Assembly (NCBI GenBank): GCA_031459615.1
Contig: JAVKIE010000003.1
Coordinates: 62,001-126,000 of the forward strand
Direction of reading: 5' to 3'
Origin: Calidihabitans tengchongensis
Lineage (GTDB): Bacteria > Sysuimicrobiota > Sysuimicrobiia > Sysuimicrobiales > Kaftiobacteriaceae
Length of the DNA: 64,000 nucleotides
The position numbers and the translations under genes were made by a program. Position 1 is the stretch's first letter, and each line of letters opens with the position of its first letter. The notes beneath the pieces were generated by a model, which was not told the DNA's origin, made no database searches, and saw nothing but the letters and a program-made list of their open reading frames with translations. Below are positions 23,947 to 31,675 of the stretch, piece after piece.

Positions 23947-25666
23947 GATCGAGCTGAGACCTCTGCCCACCCTGCGGCCGACGGTGATGGGACGCCGCTA
24001 TGCCGTGGCCTCCGGCCACTACCTCGCCAGCGTGGCGGCGGCGCGGATCCTGGAATCCGGCGGCAACGTGGTGGACGCCGGCGTGGCGGCCGGCCTGTGC
24101 CTGAACGTGGTGCAGCCCGACATGACCAACCTGGGAGGGGTGGCGCCCATCGTGGTACGGCGCGCCGACGGGCAGGTGGCCACCATCAGCGGGCTGGGGC
24201 GCTGGCCGCAGGCGGCCACCGTGGACGAGGTCCTGCGCCGGGGCGGAGACATCTCCCACGGCATCCTGGCCAGCGTGGTCCCCGCCGCCCTGGACGCGTG
24301 GGTGGAGGCGCTGCGGCTGTTCGGCACCATGCGCTTTGCCGACGTCGCCGCCCCCGCCATCGAGCTGGCGGAGCGGGGAGTCCCCGTCCACCGGTTCCTC
24401 CACGACAACCTGGCCTCCGCCGTGCCGGTGATCCGCCGCTGGCCGTCCACCGCCTCCGTGTTCCTCCCCCGCGGCCGCCCGCCGCAGGTCGGAGAGGTCC
24501 TGGTCCAGCGCGAGCTGGCCGCCACGTTGCGCCTGCTGGTGGAGGCGGAGGGGACGACCTCCCCGCGGGCCGAGGGCCTGCGGGCGGTCCGGGACCGGTT
24601 CTACCGGGGGGACATCGCGCGCCGGCTGGCCGACTTCTGCCGGCAGGAGGGCGGTCTGCTGACCGCCGACGACCTGGCCGCCTTCCGCGTGCGGGCGGAG
24701 CCTCCCGTACGTACGACCTACCGGGGATATGACGTCTTCGGGTGCGGGCCGTGGTGCCAGGGACCGGTGCTCCTGCAGGCCCTGAACATCCTGGAGGGGT
24801 TTGATCTGGCCGCCCTGCCCCAGAACTCGGCGGAGGCCCTGCACCTGATCCTGCAAGCGCTGCTGGCGGCGTTCGCAGACCGCCACGCCTACTACGGGGA
24901 TCCCGACTTCGTGCCGGTCCCCGTGGACGTGCTGCTGTCCAAGGACTACGCCGCCCGCTGGCGCGAGCGCATCGATCCGCGCCGGGCGTTTCCCGACATG
25001 CCCTCCCCCGGGGACGTGGGGCGGCCGGCCGCGCCTGCGCCCTCACCCGCCCCACGGGTGTCCGGGGGCGCGCAGGGGTCCACGGACACCAGTTATGTGT
25101 GCGTGGTGGACGCAGACGGCAACGCGCTTTCGGCCACCCCCAGCGACGGGGTGCTGGAGACGCCCCTGGTGCCGGGTCTGGGCATCATCATCTCGGCGCG
25201 GGGCAGCCAGTCCTGGCTGGATCCCTCCCATCCCGCCTGCGTCGGTCCGGGCCGGCGGCCCCGGCTGACCCCCAGCCCCGCCGTCGTGACCCGGCCCGAC
25301 GGGTTCGTGCTGGCCTTCGGCACGCCCGGCTACGACGTCCAGCCCCAGGCCATGCTCCAGGTCCTTCTGAACCTCATCGAGTACGGGATGGATCCCCAGC
25401 AGGCGGTGGAGGCCGCCCGCGCGGCGACATACAGCTTCCCGGCCTCCACCCACCCCCACCGCCATGAGCCCGGGCTGGTTCGGGTGGAAGCGCGCATCCC
25501 CGACACCTCGCGGGCCGGGCTGGAGGCGCGGGGCCACCGGGTACAGGTCTGGCCGGAGTGGGCGCCGCAGGCGGGAGGGGTGTGCGCGGGGCTGCGCGAC
25601 CCTGCCGGGGACGTGGTGGCCGCCGCCGCCGATCCCCGGAGGATGTCCTATGCGGTGGGGTGGTAG
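23945..25666 (+). CDS. Gamma-glutamyltransferase-family enzyme
   Basis: A 573-residue N-terminal-nucleophile hydrolase of the gamma-glutamyltranspeptidase family. The predicted self-cleavage/nucleophile Thr is about residue 382 in GSTDTSYVCVVDADGNALS, giving a large chain of about 381 residues and a small chain of about 192. GSQSWLDPSHP and the GTPGYDVQPQAMLQ segment match the small-subunit core, although the classical GGT double-Gly/Arg glutamate site is not obvious. No signal peptide is seen, so it likely acts in the cytoplasm, like acylase-type relatives. It follows the importer and amidase and may process the imported compound. Confidence 0.85.
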   Translation: MIELRPLPTLRPTVMGRRYAVASGHYLASVAAARILESGGNVVDAGVAAGLCLNVVQPDMTNLGGVAPIVVRRADGQVATISGLGRWPQAATVDEVLRRGGDISHGILASVVPAALDAWVEALRLFGTMRFADVAAPAIELAERGVPVHRFLHDNLASAVPVIRRWPSTASVFLPRGRPPQVGEVLVQRELAATLRLLVEAEGTTSPRAEGLRAVRDRFYRGDIARRLADFCRQEGGLLTADDLAAFRVRAEPPVRTTYRGYDVFGCGPWCQGPVLLQALNILEGFDLAALPQNSAEALHLILQALLAAFADRHAYYGDPDFVPVPVDVLLSKDYAARWRERIDPRRAFPDMPSPGDVGRPAAPAPSPAPRVSGGAQGSTDTSYVCVVDADGNALSATPSDGVLETPLVPGLGIIISARGSQSWLDPSHPACVGPGRRPRLTPSPAVVTRPDGFVLAFGTPGYDVQPQAMLQVLLNLIEYGMDPQQAVEAARAATYSFPASTHPHRHEPGLVRVEARIPDTSRAGLEARGHRVQVWPEWAPQAGGVCAGLRDPAGDVVAAAADPRRMSYAVGW

Positions 25667-25700
25667 GCGTCAGGACTTCCGGACAGAGAGATCGCGGGGC

Positions 25701-25775
25701 TGGAGCCGCCGACCGGACTTGAACCGGTAACCCCCGCATTACAAGTGCGGTGCTCTGCCGTTGAGCTACGGCGGC
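25701..25775 (-). tRNA. tRNA-Thr (UGU)
   Basis: A complete cloverleaf of 75 bases with encoded CCA. Acceptor stem GCCGCCG pairs with CGGCGGC; the anticodon arm is CCGCA-CUUGUAA-UGCGG, giving anticodon UGU for Thr ACA codons; the T arm carries GGUUCAAGUC. Discriminator base is U. A TATACT -10 box lies ten bases upstream. Confidence 0.95.
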
Positions 25776-25784
25776 CCCGGGCCG

Positions 25785-25790
25785 AGTATA
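25785..25790 (-). promoter_or_regulatory. -10 box of tRNA-Thr
   Basis: TATACT on the minus strand, ten bases before the mature 5' end. The -35 region falls in the GATC-rich repeat and is a poor match. Confidence 0.5.
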
Positions 25791-25795
25791 CTACG

Positions 25796-25826
25796 GGAGA
25801 TCCCGGATCTCTGAGCCCGGATCTCC
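25796..25826. repeat. GATC-rich short repeat, copy B
   Basis: Arms GGAGATCC / GGATCTCC (8 bp) enclosing 15 bases; includes the 16-base sequence shared exactly with 17870-17885. It directly follows the stop of the DUF2628-like gene and precedes the tRNA promoter, so it may terminate the former. Confidence 0.55.
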
Positions 25827-26165
25827 TCAATAGTAGCTGTGGCGGACGATGCGGGCTTCGAGCAGGTCCTCGTTGGCCTTCAAACCCGCGTACAGCCACG
25901 CCAGGGGGGCCAGCAGCCCGCCGCTGAACAGCACGATGGTGAACAGGATGAGGGCGTGGGTCCACAGTCCGGTGAACAGGTACCAGAACGGCCCCAGCAG
26001 CAGAGCCCACCAGTTCACCTGGAGCCGCGGCGGCATCGGGCGGTGGTACAGGGTCTGCAGAGGGTCGTCCTCGCGCCCCACGCCCACCGGCAGGTCGAGG
26101 ATCCGTCGCACGGAGCGTACCACCGCCCGCCAGGCCCGGCCCACCGCCGCCCCGATCCGCCTCAT
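25827..26165 (-). CDS. DUF2628-like small membrane protein
   Basis: A 112-residue protein with a basic N-terminal tail (1-50) and two hydrophobic helices, the first with NWWALLLGPFWYLFTGLW, the second FSGGLLAPLAWLYAGLKANE. This WW..GPFWYL pattern resembles DUF2628 proteins, whose function is unknown. ATG at 26165 lies four bases after the stop of the upstream small cysteine protein gene, so the two are probably co-transcribed from the promoter at 26472-26499. Confidence 0.7.
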   Translation of the reverse strand: MRRIGAAVGRAWRAVVRSVRRILDLPVGVGREDDPLQTLYHRPMPPRLQVNWWALLLGPFWYLFTGLWTHALILFTIVLFSGGLLAPLAWLYAGLKANEDLLEARIVRHSYY

Positions 26166-26169
26166 GTCC

Positions 26170-26394
26170 CTACTCCTCGTCCGCGGGGCCCGCCTCCTCG
26201 GTTTCCTCCTCCAGCCGGGCGTTGTGGAGGTCCTCGGTCGTCTCTTCGATCCGCAGGCAGATGGCGCACGTTCCCCGCAGGAGGCCGTGCTCGCACCGCT
26301 CCGTCAGACCCTTGCGCGACCGGCCGGCCCTGGTGCGGGCCGTCCGGGCACGGGAAGCCGCCCGCGTGGTTGCTGTCCGTCCCACTGAGGTCAC
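26170..26394 (-). CDS. Small Arg-rich protein with a CxH...CxxC knuckle
   Basis: A 74-residue protein: a basic, Thr/Arg/Ala-rich N-terminal half, the potential zinc knuckle CEHGLLRGTCAICLRIEE, and an acidic Glu-rich tail. I do not recognise the family. The GTG at 26394 is chosen because GGAGGG precedes it; an in-frame TTG at 26457 would add 21 residues but lies next to the promoter with no ribosome site. The basic half and zinc knuckle suggest nucleic-acid contact, which is only inference. It is the first gene of a two-gene unit with the DUF2628-like gene. Confidence 0.6.
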   Translation of the reverse strand: MTSVGRTATTRAASRARTARTRAGRSRKGLTERCEHGLLRGTCAICLRIEETTEDLHNARLEEETEEAGPADEE

Positions 26395-26471
26395 CGTCCC
26401 TCCAGAAATCGCTGCTCCGGACCGCAGTCCGGCGGGCAGCCTGCCCTCCGGCGGCAACTCTGCCCTGTGCT

Positions 26472-26499
26472 ATTGTACCGATCCCGGGCTCGGGCGCAA
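26472..26499 (-). promoter_or_regulatory. Sigma-70-type promoter for the small cysteine protein unit
   Basis: Minus strand TTGCGC, 16-base spacer, TACAAT. Transcription would start near 26466 and read the zinc-knuckle and DUF2628-like genes. It is divergent from, and about 65 bases from, the moaA promoter. Confidence 0.55.
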
Positions 26500-26562
26500 C
26501 CCCCATCCTCCGGCGGTCGACACGGGGGCCGGGGCCGGAAGCGTCACCGCAGGGCCGGGTGC

Positions 26563-26568
26563 TATAAT
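26563..26568 (+). promoter_or_regulatory. -10 box of moaA
   Basis: Perfect TATAAT, 20 bases before the moaA ATG; the -35 position (GCGTCA) is weak. GGAGG follows at a normal distance from the ATG. The leader is short (about 14 bases), leaving no room for a Moco riboswitch. Confidence 0.6.
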
Positions 26569-26588
26569 CGAGCCATCCGGAGGGCCCC

Positions 26589-27566
26589 ATGCGGGACCAG
26601 TACGGCAGGGAACTGACTGACCTGCGGATCTCCCTCACCGACCGCTGCAACCTGCGGTGCGTGTACTGCATGCCCGCCAGCGGCATCGACTTCCGGCCTG
26701 CCGACGAACTGCTCCAGGACCACGAACTGGTGCTCCTGGTCCGCATCGCCGCCGACCTGGGCGTCAGCCGCATCCGCCTGACCGGGGGGGAACCCACGGT
26801 CCGGCCGCACCTGGTGGACCTGGTGGCGCAGATCGCCTCCATCCCCGGCATCCGTGACGTGGCCATGACCACCAACGGGCTGCTGCTGGAGTCCCTGGCC
26901 GAGCCTCTGGCGCGGGCGGGCCTGCATCGGGTCAACGTCAGCCTGGACACCCTGGACCCGGACCGGTTCGCCCGCATCACCCGGGGGGGCCGGCTGGACC
27001 GCGTCCTGGCCGGGGTCGCCGCAGCCGAGGCCGCCGGGCTGCAGCCCATCAAGATCAACACCGTCGTCGTCCGGGGGTTCAACGAGGGGGACGTGGTCCC
27101 CCTGGCCGCCCTGACGCTGGAGCGGCCCTGGGAGGTGCGCTTCATTGAGGTCATGCCCTTCTCCACGGTGGGCGACTTCGCCGAAGGTTCCGTGGTCCGC
27201 TCCGAGGAGACCATGGCCCGCATCGAGGCCGCCCTGGGCCCTCTGCACCCGCTGGACACCTCCGGACGGGACCCGGCGCGCACCTACCGCCTGGCCGGCG
27301 CGGCCGGAATCCTGGGCTTCATCAGCCCGGTCAGCCAGCCCTTCTGCGCCCGGTGCGGCCGGCTGCGGCTGACCGCCGACGGGCGCCTGCGCCTGTGCCT
27401 GCTGCGCGACGACGAGGAAGATCTGCTGACACCCCTGCGGGCGGGAGCGTCGTACGAGGAACTGCGCGAGATCTTCCGGGCGGCCGCCTTCCGACGGCCC
27501 TTCGGCCACGCCCTGGCCGAGCGCCTGTACCCCCAGCACCGCGCGATGATTCAGATCGGGGGATGA
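26589..27566 (+). CDS. moaA: GTP 3',8-cyclase MoaA
   Basis: Radical SAM enzyme (325 residues) that starts molybdenum-cofactor synthesis from GTP. N-terminal cluster: Cys20, Cys24, Cys27 in DRCNLRCVYC, preceded by the RISLTDR signature; SAM-site GGEPTVR; second cluster in the C-terminal FCARCGRLRL...LCLL pattern. The conserved C-terminal GG is present (MIQIGG). It stands alone in this window; no other moa or mog genes are nearby. It converges with the SpeE-like gene across a modular hairpin. Confidence 0.94.
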   Translation: MRDQYGRELTDLRISLTDRCNLRCVYCMPASGIDFRPADELLQDHELVLLVRIAADLGVSRIRLTGGEPTVRPHLVDLVAQIASIPGIRDVAMTTNGLLLESLAEPLARAGLHRVNVSLDTLDPDRFARITRGGRLDRVLAGVAAAEAAGLQPIKINTVVVRGFNEGDVVPLAALTLERPWEVRFIEVMPFSTVGDFAEGSVVRSEETMARIEAALGPLHPLDTSGRDPARTYRLAGAAGILGFISPVSQPFCARCGRLRLTADGRLRLCLLRDDEEDLLTPLRAGASYEELREIFRAAAFRRPFGHALAERLYPQHRAMIQIGG

Positions 27567-27567
27567 G

Positions 27568-27678
27568 CCCGATCGCGCGATCTGCGCGACCTACGCAATC
27601 CACACCATTTCACCCGGGCACTCCGGGGCGCCAGGACGATTGCTCGGGTGGCGCAGATCGCGTCGATGGCGCGGATCT
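27568..27678. repeat. Modular hairpin element 2, between convergent genes
   Basis: Left arm 27570-27600 is built of units such as CGATCTGCG, CGACCTACG and ends in CAATC; right arm 27638-27677 begins GATTG and carries GCAGATCGC, GTCGATGGC, GCGGATC. The arms are largely complementary with an approximately 37-base central loop. The right arm lies inside the last 22 or so codons of the SpeE-like gene. Related to elements at 17.7 and 35.0 kb. Confidence 0.7.
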
Positions 27679-28419
27679 CCGCCGGGGGTGGACCAGGTAG
27701 ATCCACGCGGAGGTGGGGCGGCCGGGGGCCACCTCGTCGGCCACCTCCACCTCCTCCACCCTGCCCCGGGCGGCCAGCACGTCCCGCAGCCGCGGCGCAG
27801 GGGCCGCCGACCAGTAGGCCAGGACGCCCCGGGGACTGAGGGCCCGGAGAAAGCGGTTCACGCCCTCCCGGCCGTACAGGCGGGCGTTGGCCTCCCGGAT
27901 CAGCCAGCCGGGACCGTTGTCGGTATCCAGCAGCACGGCGTCGTAGCCCCCCGGCGGCAGGGCGAGGTCTGCCAGGTCTGCCTGCACCAGGACCGTCCGG
28001 GGGTCGTCCAGGGGACGGCCGCACAGATCGGCAAAGTACGCCCGGTGCCAGGCCACCACCGCCGGCTCCACCTCCACCACCTCCACCCGCCGGACCCGTG
28101 GATCCTCCAGGGCAGCCTGGACCGTGTAGCCGATCCCCAGCCCGCCCACCAGCACCCGCAGGCCGACGCCCGGGACCCGCGCCAGGGCCAGAGCCGCCAG
28201 GGCGCGGTCGGAGGCCCGGTTGTAGGACGCCATCAGGAAGACGCCGTTGCAGATGATTTCGTAGTGGACCGCGCCGCCGGGTGTCCGCCGGCGCTGCAGC
28301 TGCCATTCGCCGGTGGCCGTGATCGTCCGCTCCAGGACCTCGCGCCCGGAGGGCACGGGATCGCCGGGGTTGCCATCGCCCCGCGCCCGGCGGTCAGAGT
28401 GGGCGGCGGACTCAGTCAT
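27610..28419 (-). CDS. SpeE-like (spermidine synthase fold) protein
   Basis: A 269-residue Rossmann-fold protein of the spermidine synthase group. It has an N-terminal beta region (YEIICNGVFLMAS), the nucleotide-site pattern VLVGGLGIGYTV and VEVVEVEPAVV, and the catalytic-region equivalent YDAVLLDTDNGP. The usual spermidine synthase DGGDG is replaced by the GGLGIG form seen in SpeE-like proteins of unknown substrate, so I do not call it a spermidine synthase. The C-terminal 20 or so residues (Arg/Ser/Pro-rich) are encoded in the arm of a hairpin repeat and are probably not part of the original protein. Start overlaps the small zinc-ribbon gene by eight bases. Confidence 0.78.
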   Translation of the reverse strand: MTESAAHSDRRARGDGNPGDPVPSGREVLERTITATGEWQLQRRRTPGGAVHYEIICNGVFLMASYNRASDRALAALALARVPGVGLRVLVGGLGIGYTVQAALEDPRVRRVEVVEVEPAVVAWHRAYFADLCGRPLDDPRTVLVQADLADLALPPGGYDAVLLDTDNGPGWLIREANARLYGREGVNRFLRALSPRGVLAYWSAAPAPRLRDVLAARGRVEEVEVADEVAPGRPTSAWIYLVHPRRRSAPSTRSAPPEQSSWRPGVPG

Positions 28420-28552
28420 CCTCGGGGTCGACCAGTTCCTCTTCGCGGGGGGTAAAAAGGGTCCCGCAGCGGGGACAGACCACGCCGCCCTCGCCGACGG
28501 GGGTCAGCTGCAGGAAGATGAACCGGCAGGACGGACACAGGATGCGCAGCAT
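28412..28552 (-). CDS. 46-residue zinc-ribbon protein
   Basis: A tiny gene read directly from the minus strand: MLRILCPSCRFIF, then VVCPRCGTLFTP and an acidic tail VDPEDD. The CPxC...CPRC pair is a classical zinc ribbon. It lies 30 bases after sigH and its stop overlaps the SpeE-like start by eight bases, so it is likely part of that transcript. Function unknown; small ribbons of this type often accompany membrane or transcription proteins. Confidence 0.7.
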   Translation of the reverse strand: MLRILCPSCRFIFLQLTPVGEGGVVCPRCGTLFTPREEELVDPEDD

Positions 28553-28582
28553 GGCGCGCCCGCCCGGCGGGTCCGTGAGGGG

Positions 28583-29221
28583 TCAGTCCGCCTCGCCTTC
28601 CAGGTTGCGTTCCAGCTTGCGCTTGACCCGCTGCAGCGCGTTGTCGATGGACTTGACGTGGCGGTTCAGCTCGTTGGCCATCTCCTGGTAGGACTTGCCC
28701 TCCAGGTAGGCCGTGAGCACCTTGTGCTCCAGCTCGCTGAGATTCTTGCGGATACGCTCCCGCATGTGGGCCGAGGTTTCCTGGTTGATCACCAGTTCCT
28801 CGGGGTCGCTGACCTTGATGCTGCTGATGACGTCCAGCAGGGTGCGATCCGAGTCCTCGTCGTAGATGGGCTTGTTGAGCGAGATGTAGGAGTTCAGCGG
28901 GATGTGTTTCTGCCGGGTCGCCGTCTTGATGGCGGTGATGATCTGCCGGGTGATGCACAGTTCGGCGAATGCCCGAAACGAGGAGAGCTTATCGGCCCGG
29001 AAGTCCCGGATGGCCTTGTACAGACCGATCATGCCCTCCTGGATGATGTCTTCGCGATCCGCCCCGATGAGGAAGTAGGCCTTGGCCTTGACCCGGACGA
29101 AGTTGCGGTACTTATTGATGAGGTATTCGCTCGCGTGATCGTCGCCAGCTTTTGCGGCGGCGACGAGTTCTTCATCGGCCATTTCCGCGTAGGAGGGTGC
29201 ATCGCGTCGCGTCAGGGCCAC
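28583..29221 (-). CDS. sigH: RNA polymerase sigma-H-type factor
   Basis: A 212-residue sigma-70-family factor very like SigH/Spo0H of Firmicutes. Region 2 has EYLINKYRNFVRVKAKAYF and ADREDIIQEGMIGLYKAI; the -10 binding segment reads SSFRAFAELCITRQIITAIK; then HIPLNSYISLNKPIYDEDSD and a region 4 helix-turn-helix (SYQEMANELNRHVKSIDNAL). It directs transition-state genes in Bacillus; no sporulation gene is present here, so the local role is unknown. The gene looks lower in GC than its neighbours. GTG start with GGAGG six bases upstream, and a consensus promoter lies 35 bases upstream. Confidence 0.93.
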   Translation of the reverse strand: MALTRRDAPSYAEMADEELVAAAKAGDDHASEYLINKYRNFVRVKAKAYFLIGADREDIIQEGMIGLYKAIRDFRADKLSSFRAFAELCITRQIITAIKTATRQKHIPLNSYISLNKPIYDEDSDRTLLDVISSIKVSDPEELVINQETSAHMRERIRKNLSELEHKVLTAYLEGKSYQEMANELNRHVKSIDNALQRVKRKLERNLEGEAD

Positions 29222-29254
29222 TCTTCGCCTCCGCAGGTATGAGATTCGGTGATC

Positions 29255-29283
29255 ATTATACGAACGAGGCTAAACGTCGTCAA
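29255..29283 (-). promoter_or_regulatory. Consensus promoter of sigH
   Basis: Minus strand TTGACG, exactly 17 bases, perfect TATAAT. The -35 box contains the TGA stop codon of rlmB, so the end of one gene doubles as the promoter of the next. The start site would be near 29249. Confidence 0.85.
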
Positions 29284-30101
29284 GGAAAAGGTGCGCGCGC
29301 CTGACGTCCGCTGGCCGCCGCACGCCCCTCTCGCGCTGGCCGGGTGAGGCTGGCCTGGCGCACCACCTCGTAGAGGAGAACCGCCGCGGCGGCGGAGACG
29401 TTGAGAGACTGCACCCGCCCCCGCATGGGCAGCCGCACCAGCTGGTCGCAGTGCTCGCGGACCAGCCGGCTGATCCCGCGCTCCTCTCCGCCCAGGACCA
29501 GGGCAAGGGGAGGGACCAGGCGGGCCTGGTGATACAGATCCGAGGCCTGCGGGTCTGCGCCCACCACCCAGAGGCCGGCGGCCTTCAGGTCGGACAGGCA
29601 GCGGACCAGGTTTGTCACCTGCGCCACCGGGAGGTACTCCAGGGCGCCGGCCGACGCCCGGGCCACGGCGGGCGTGAGACCGGCCGCGCGCCGGCGGGGG
29701 ATGATCACCCCGTGGGCGCCCGCACCCTCCGCCGTGCGGATGATGGCCCCCAGGTTCAACGGGTCCTGAACGCCATCCAGGACCACCACCAGCGGCGGCT
29801 CGTTCCGCTCGCGGGCGCGGGCGAGGATCTGGTCCACCGTTGCCGGGGGCCGGGCCGCCACCAGGGCGACCACCCCCTGATGGGGGAGAGCCCCGGCCAG
29901 CTGCCGCAGGCGGCGCTCGTCCACCGTCTGCACCACCACGCCCCGGCTCCGCGCTTGGTGCACGATATCGCGGACCACGGGCCCGTGGGCGGAGAGGCTC
30001 AGCAGGATCCGGTGCAGCGGCCGGCCGCTGCGCAAAGCCTCCAGGACCGGCCGGCGGCCGACCACAGTCTCTGGCCGCACGTCAGGGCCGGGATGGTCCA
30101 T
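29280..30101 (-). CDS. rlmB: RlmB/TrmH-family 23S rRNA 2'-O-methyltransferase
   Basis: A 273-residue SPOUT methyltransferase that methylates a ribose of 23S rRNA (G2251 in E. coli for RlmB). N-terminal substrate-binding domain (about 10-90, VVGRRPVLEALRSGRPL, PHQGVVALV), then the knotted SAM domain with VLDGVQDPLNLGAIIRTAEG (motif 1), VLGGEERGISRLV (motif 2) and SLNVSAAAAVLLYE (motif 3). ATG at 30101 overlaps the cysS end by 20 bases, the usual cysS-rlmB linkage. The C-terminal 30 residues are Arg/Ala-rich and variable. Confidence 0.9.
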   Translation of the reverse strand: MDHPGPDVRPETVVGRRPVLEALRSGRPLHRILLSLSAHGPVVRDIVHQARSRGVVVQTVDERRLRQLAGALPHQGVVALVAARPPATVDQILARARERNEPPLVVVLDGVQDPLNLGAIIRTAEGAGAHGVIIPRRRAAGLTPAVARASAGALEYLPVAQVTNLVRCLSDLKAAGLWVVGADPQASDLYHQARLVPPLALVLGGEERGISRLVREHCDQLVRLPMRGRVQSLNVSAAAAVLLYEVVRQASLTRPAREGRAAASGRQARAPFP

Positions 30102-31623
30102 CGGGGGCAGGCCGCCGTCCGTCGGAGGCCACCCGCCACCGGGGGCCAGCCGGCAGGTCTTCCACCACGACACCCAGCTCGCCCAGCCGCGCCCGAATCC
30201 GGTCCGCCAGCGCGTAGGCCCGCTGCTGACGCGCACGCTCGCGGCCAGCCAGCAGCGCGTGGATGATCTGGACGGGATCGACCGGCTCCACCGGAGGCAC
30301 CAGGTCGGCGGCGGCGGCGCGGACCTCCTCCAGCAGGGCCCGCAGACCGGGCAGCATCTCCGGGCCCGGACGCGGGCCGCGCAGGGAAAGCCCGAGCACG
30401 CCGGCCAGGTCGCGCAGCGTCGAGGCCGCCTCCCGCAACCCCCCTCCCCCCGCCCCCGCCCCCTTGAGGACGGCGTCGGCGACCCGGTTCACCTCGGCCG
30501 CCAGGGTGAACAGGGCCGCCAGGGCCTGGGGGGTGTTGAGGTCGTCATCCAGGGCGGCATCGAAGGCCTCCCGGGCTCTCCGGCAGGCCTCGTCCAGCCC
30601 GGCCGTCCCGGCGTCGGTGGCGCGGGCCGCCGCCAGGTCGGCGTTGGCCAGGGCCGTGCGCAGCCGGTCGGCACCCCGGCCTGCCGCCTCCACCGCCTCC
30701 GCGGTCCAGCGCAGCGGCGTGCGGTAGTGGGCGCCGAGGTAGAAGAGGCGGATGGCGTCCGGCTCGTAGGAGGCCAGGGCCTCCTCCAGCGACACGAAGT
30801 TGCCCAGGTGCCGGTGCATCTCCTCGCCCTCGGGAGGCTTGAGCAGGGCGTTATGGATCCAGTAGCGGGCGAACGGGCTCTTGCCCGTGTAGGCCTCAGA
30901 CTGGGCGATCTCGTTCTCGTGGTGGGGGAAGATCAGGTCCGCGCCGCCGCCGTGGATGTCGATCTGCTCGCCCAGGTACTGGAGGTTCATGGCCGAGCAC
31001 TCGATGTGCCACCCGGGCCGCCCGGGCCCCCACGGGCTGGGCCAGCTGGGCTCCCCCGGGCGGGCCGCCTTCCAGAGCGCGAAATCCATGGGGTGCTCCT
31101 TGCGGGGGTCGGGCTCGATGCGCGCCCCCGCCTGCATCTCCTCCAGGGAGCGCCCCGACAGCCGCAGATACCGGGGGAAGGACGTCACCCGGAAGTACAC
31201 GTCGCCGTTCACCCGGTAGGCGTGCCCCCGGGTCAGCAGGCCCTGCACCATCTCCACGATGGTCGGAATCACCTCCGACGCCCGGGGGTAGTGGTGGGCG
31301 CGCAGCACGCCCAGGGCGTCCATCTCCCGCAGGAAGCGGTCGGCGTACTCCCGGGCGATCTCCGCCACGGGGCGCCTTTCGCGGGCGGCGCGCTCGATGA
31401 TCCGGTCTTCGATGTCGGTGAAGTTCTGGACGTGGATCACCCGGTAGCCGCGGCGTTCCAGCACCCGCCGCAGGACGTCGAACACGGTGTAGCTGAAGCC
31501 GTGGCCCACGTGGGCCGGCCCGTACAGGTTGGGACCACACACATACATGCGGACGGCCCCGGGCTCCCGGGGGGCGAACTCCTCGATGGTGCGGGTGAGC
31601 GTGTTGTGCAGGCGCAGTGCCAT
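30082..31623 (-). CDS. cysS: Cysteinyl-tRNA synthetase with abnormal KMSKS motif
   Basis: Class I synthetase (513 residues; usual length about 460-490) charging tRNA-Cys. HIGH motif is HVGH (38-41); zinc ligands Cys29, Cys209, His234 and Glu238 are present, with PHHENEIAQSEAYTG well conserved. The KMSKS loop, expected before LGNF, reads EMHRH (268-272) so both Ser, the first Lys and the second Lys (now Arg) are changed. The frame is intact and the rest is normal. It may be slow, use a different loop, or be a paralogue with the main cysS elsewhere. Followed by rlmB with overlap. Confidence 0.88.
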   Translation of the reverse strand: MALRLHNTLTRTIEEFAPREPGAVRMYVCGPNLYGPAHVGHGFSYTVFDVLRRVLERRGYRVIHVQNFTDIEDRIIERAARERRPVAEIAREYADRFLREMDALGVLRAHHYPRASEVIPTIVEMVQGLLTRGHAYRVNGDVYFRVTSFPRYLRLSGRSLEEMQAGARIEPDPRKEHPMDFALWKAARPGEPSWPSPWGPGRPGWHIECSAMNLQYLGEQIDIHGGGADLIFPHHENEIAQSEAYTGKSPFARYWIHNALLKPPEGEEMHRHLGNFVSLEEALASYEPDAIRLFYLGAHYRTPLRWTAEAVEAAGRGADRLRTALANADLAAARATDAGTAGLDEACRRAREAFDAALDDDLNTPQALAALFTLAAEVNRVADAVLKGAGAGGGGLREAASTLRDLAGVLGLSLRGPRPGPEMLPGLRALLEEVRAAAADLVPPVEPVDPVQIIHALLAGRERARQQRAYALADRIRARLGELGVVVEDLPAGPRWRVASDGRRPAPDGPSRP

Positions 31624-31675
31624 CGCGACACCGACCTCGTTTTTCAGTCTACCAGACGCCCGGCCGCGGGGCGCG

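Noticed and set aside
30082..31623. cysS as a pseudogene
   Set aside because: The frame is intact over full length and all other motifs are conserved; only the KMSKS loop is unusual.
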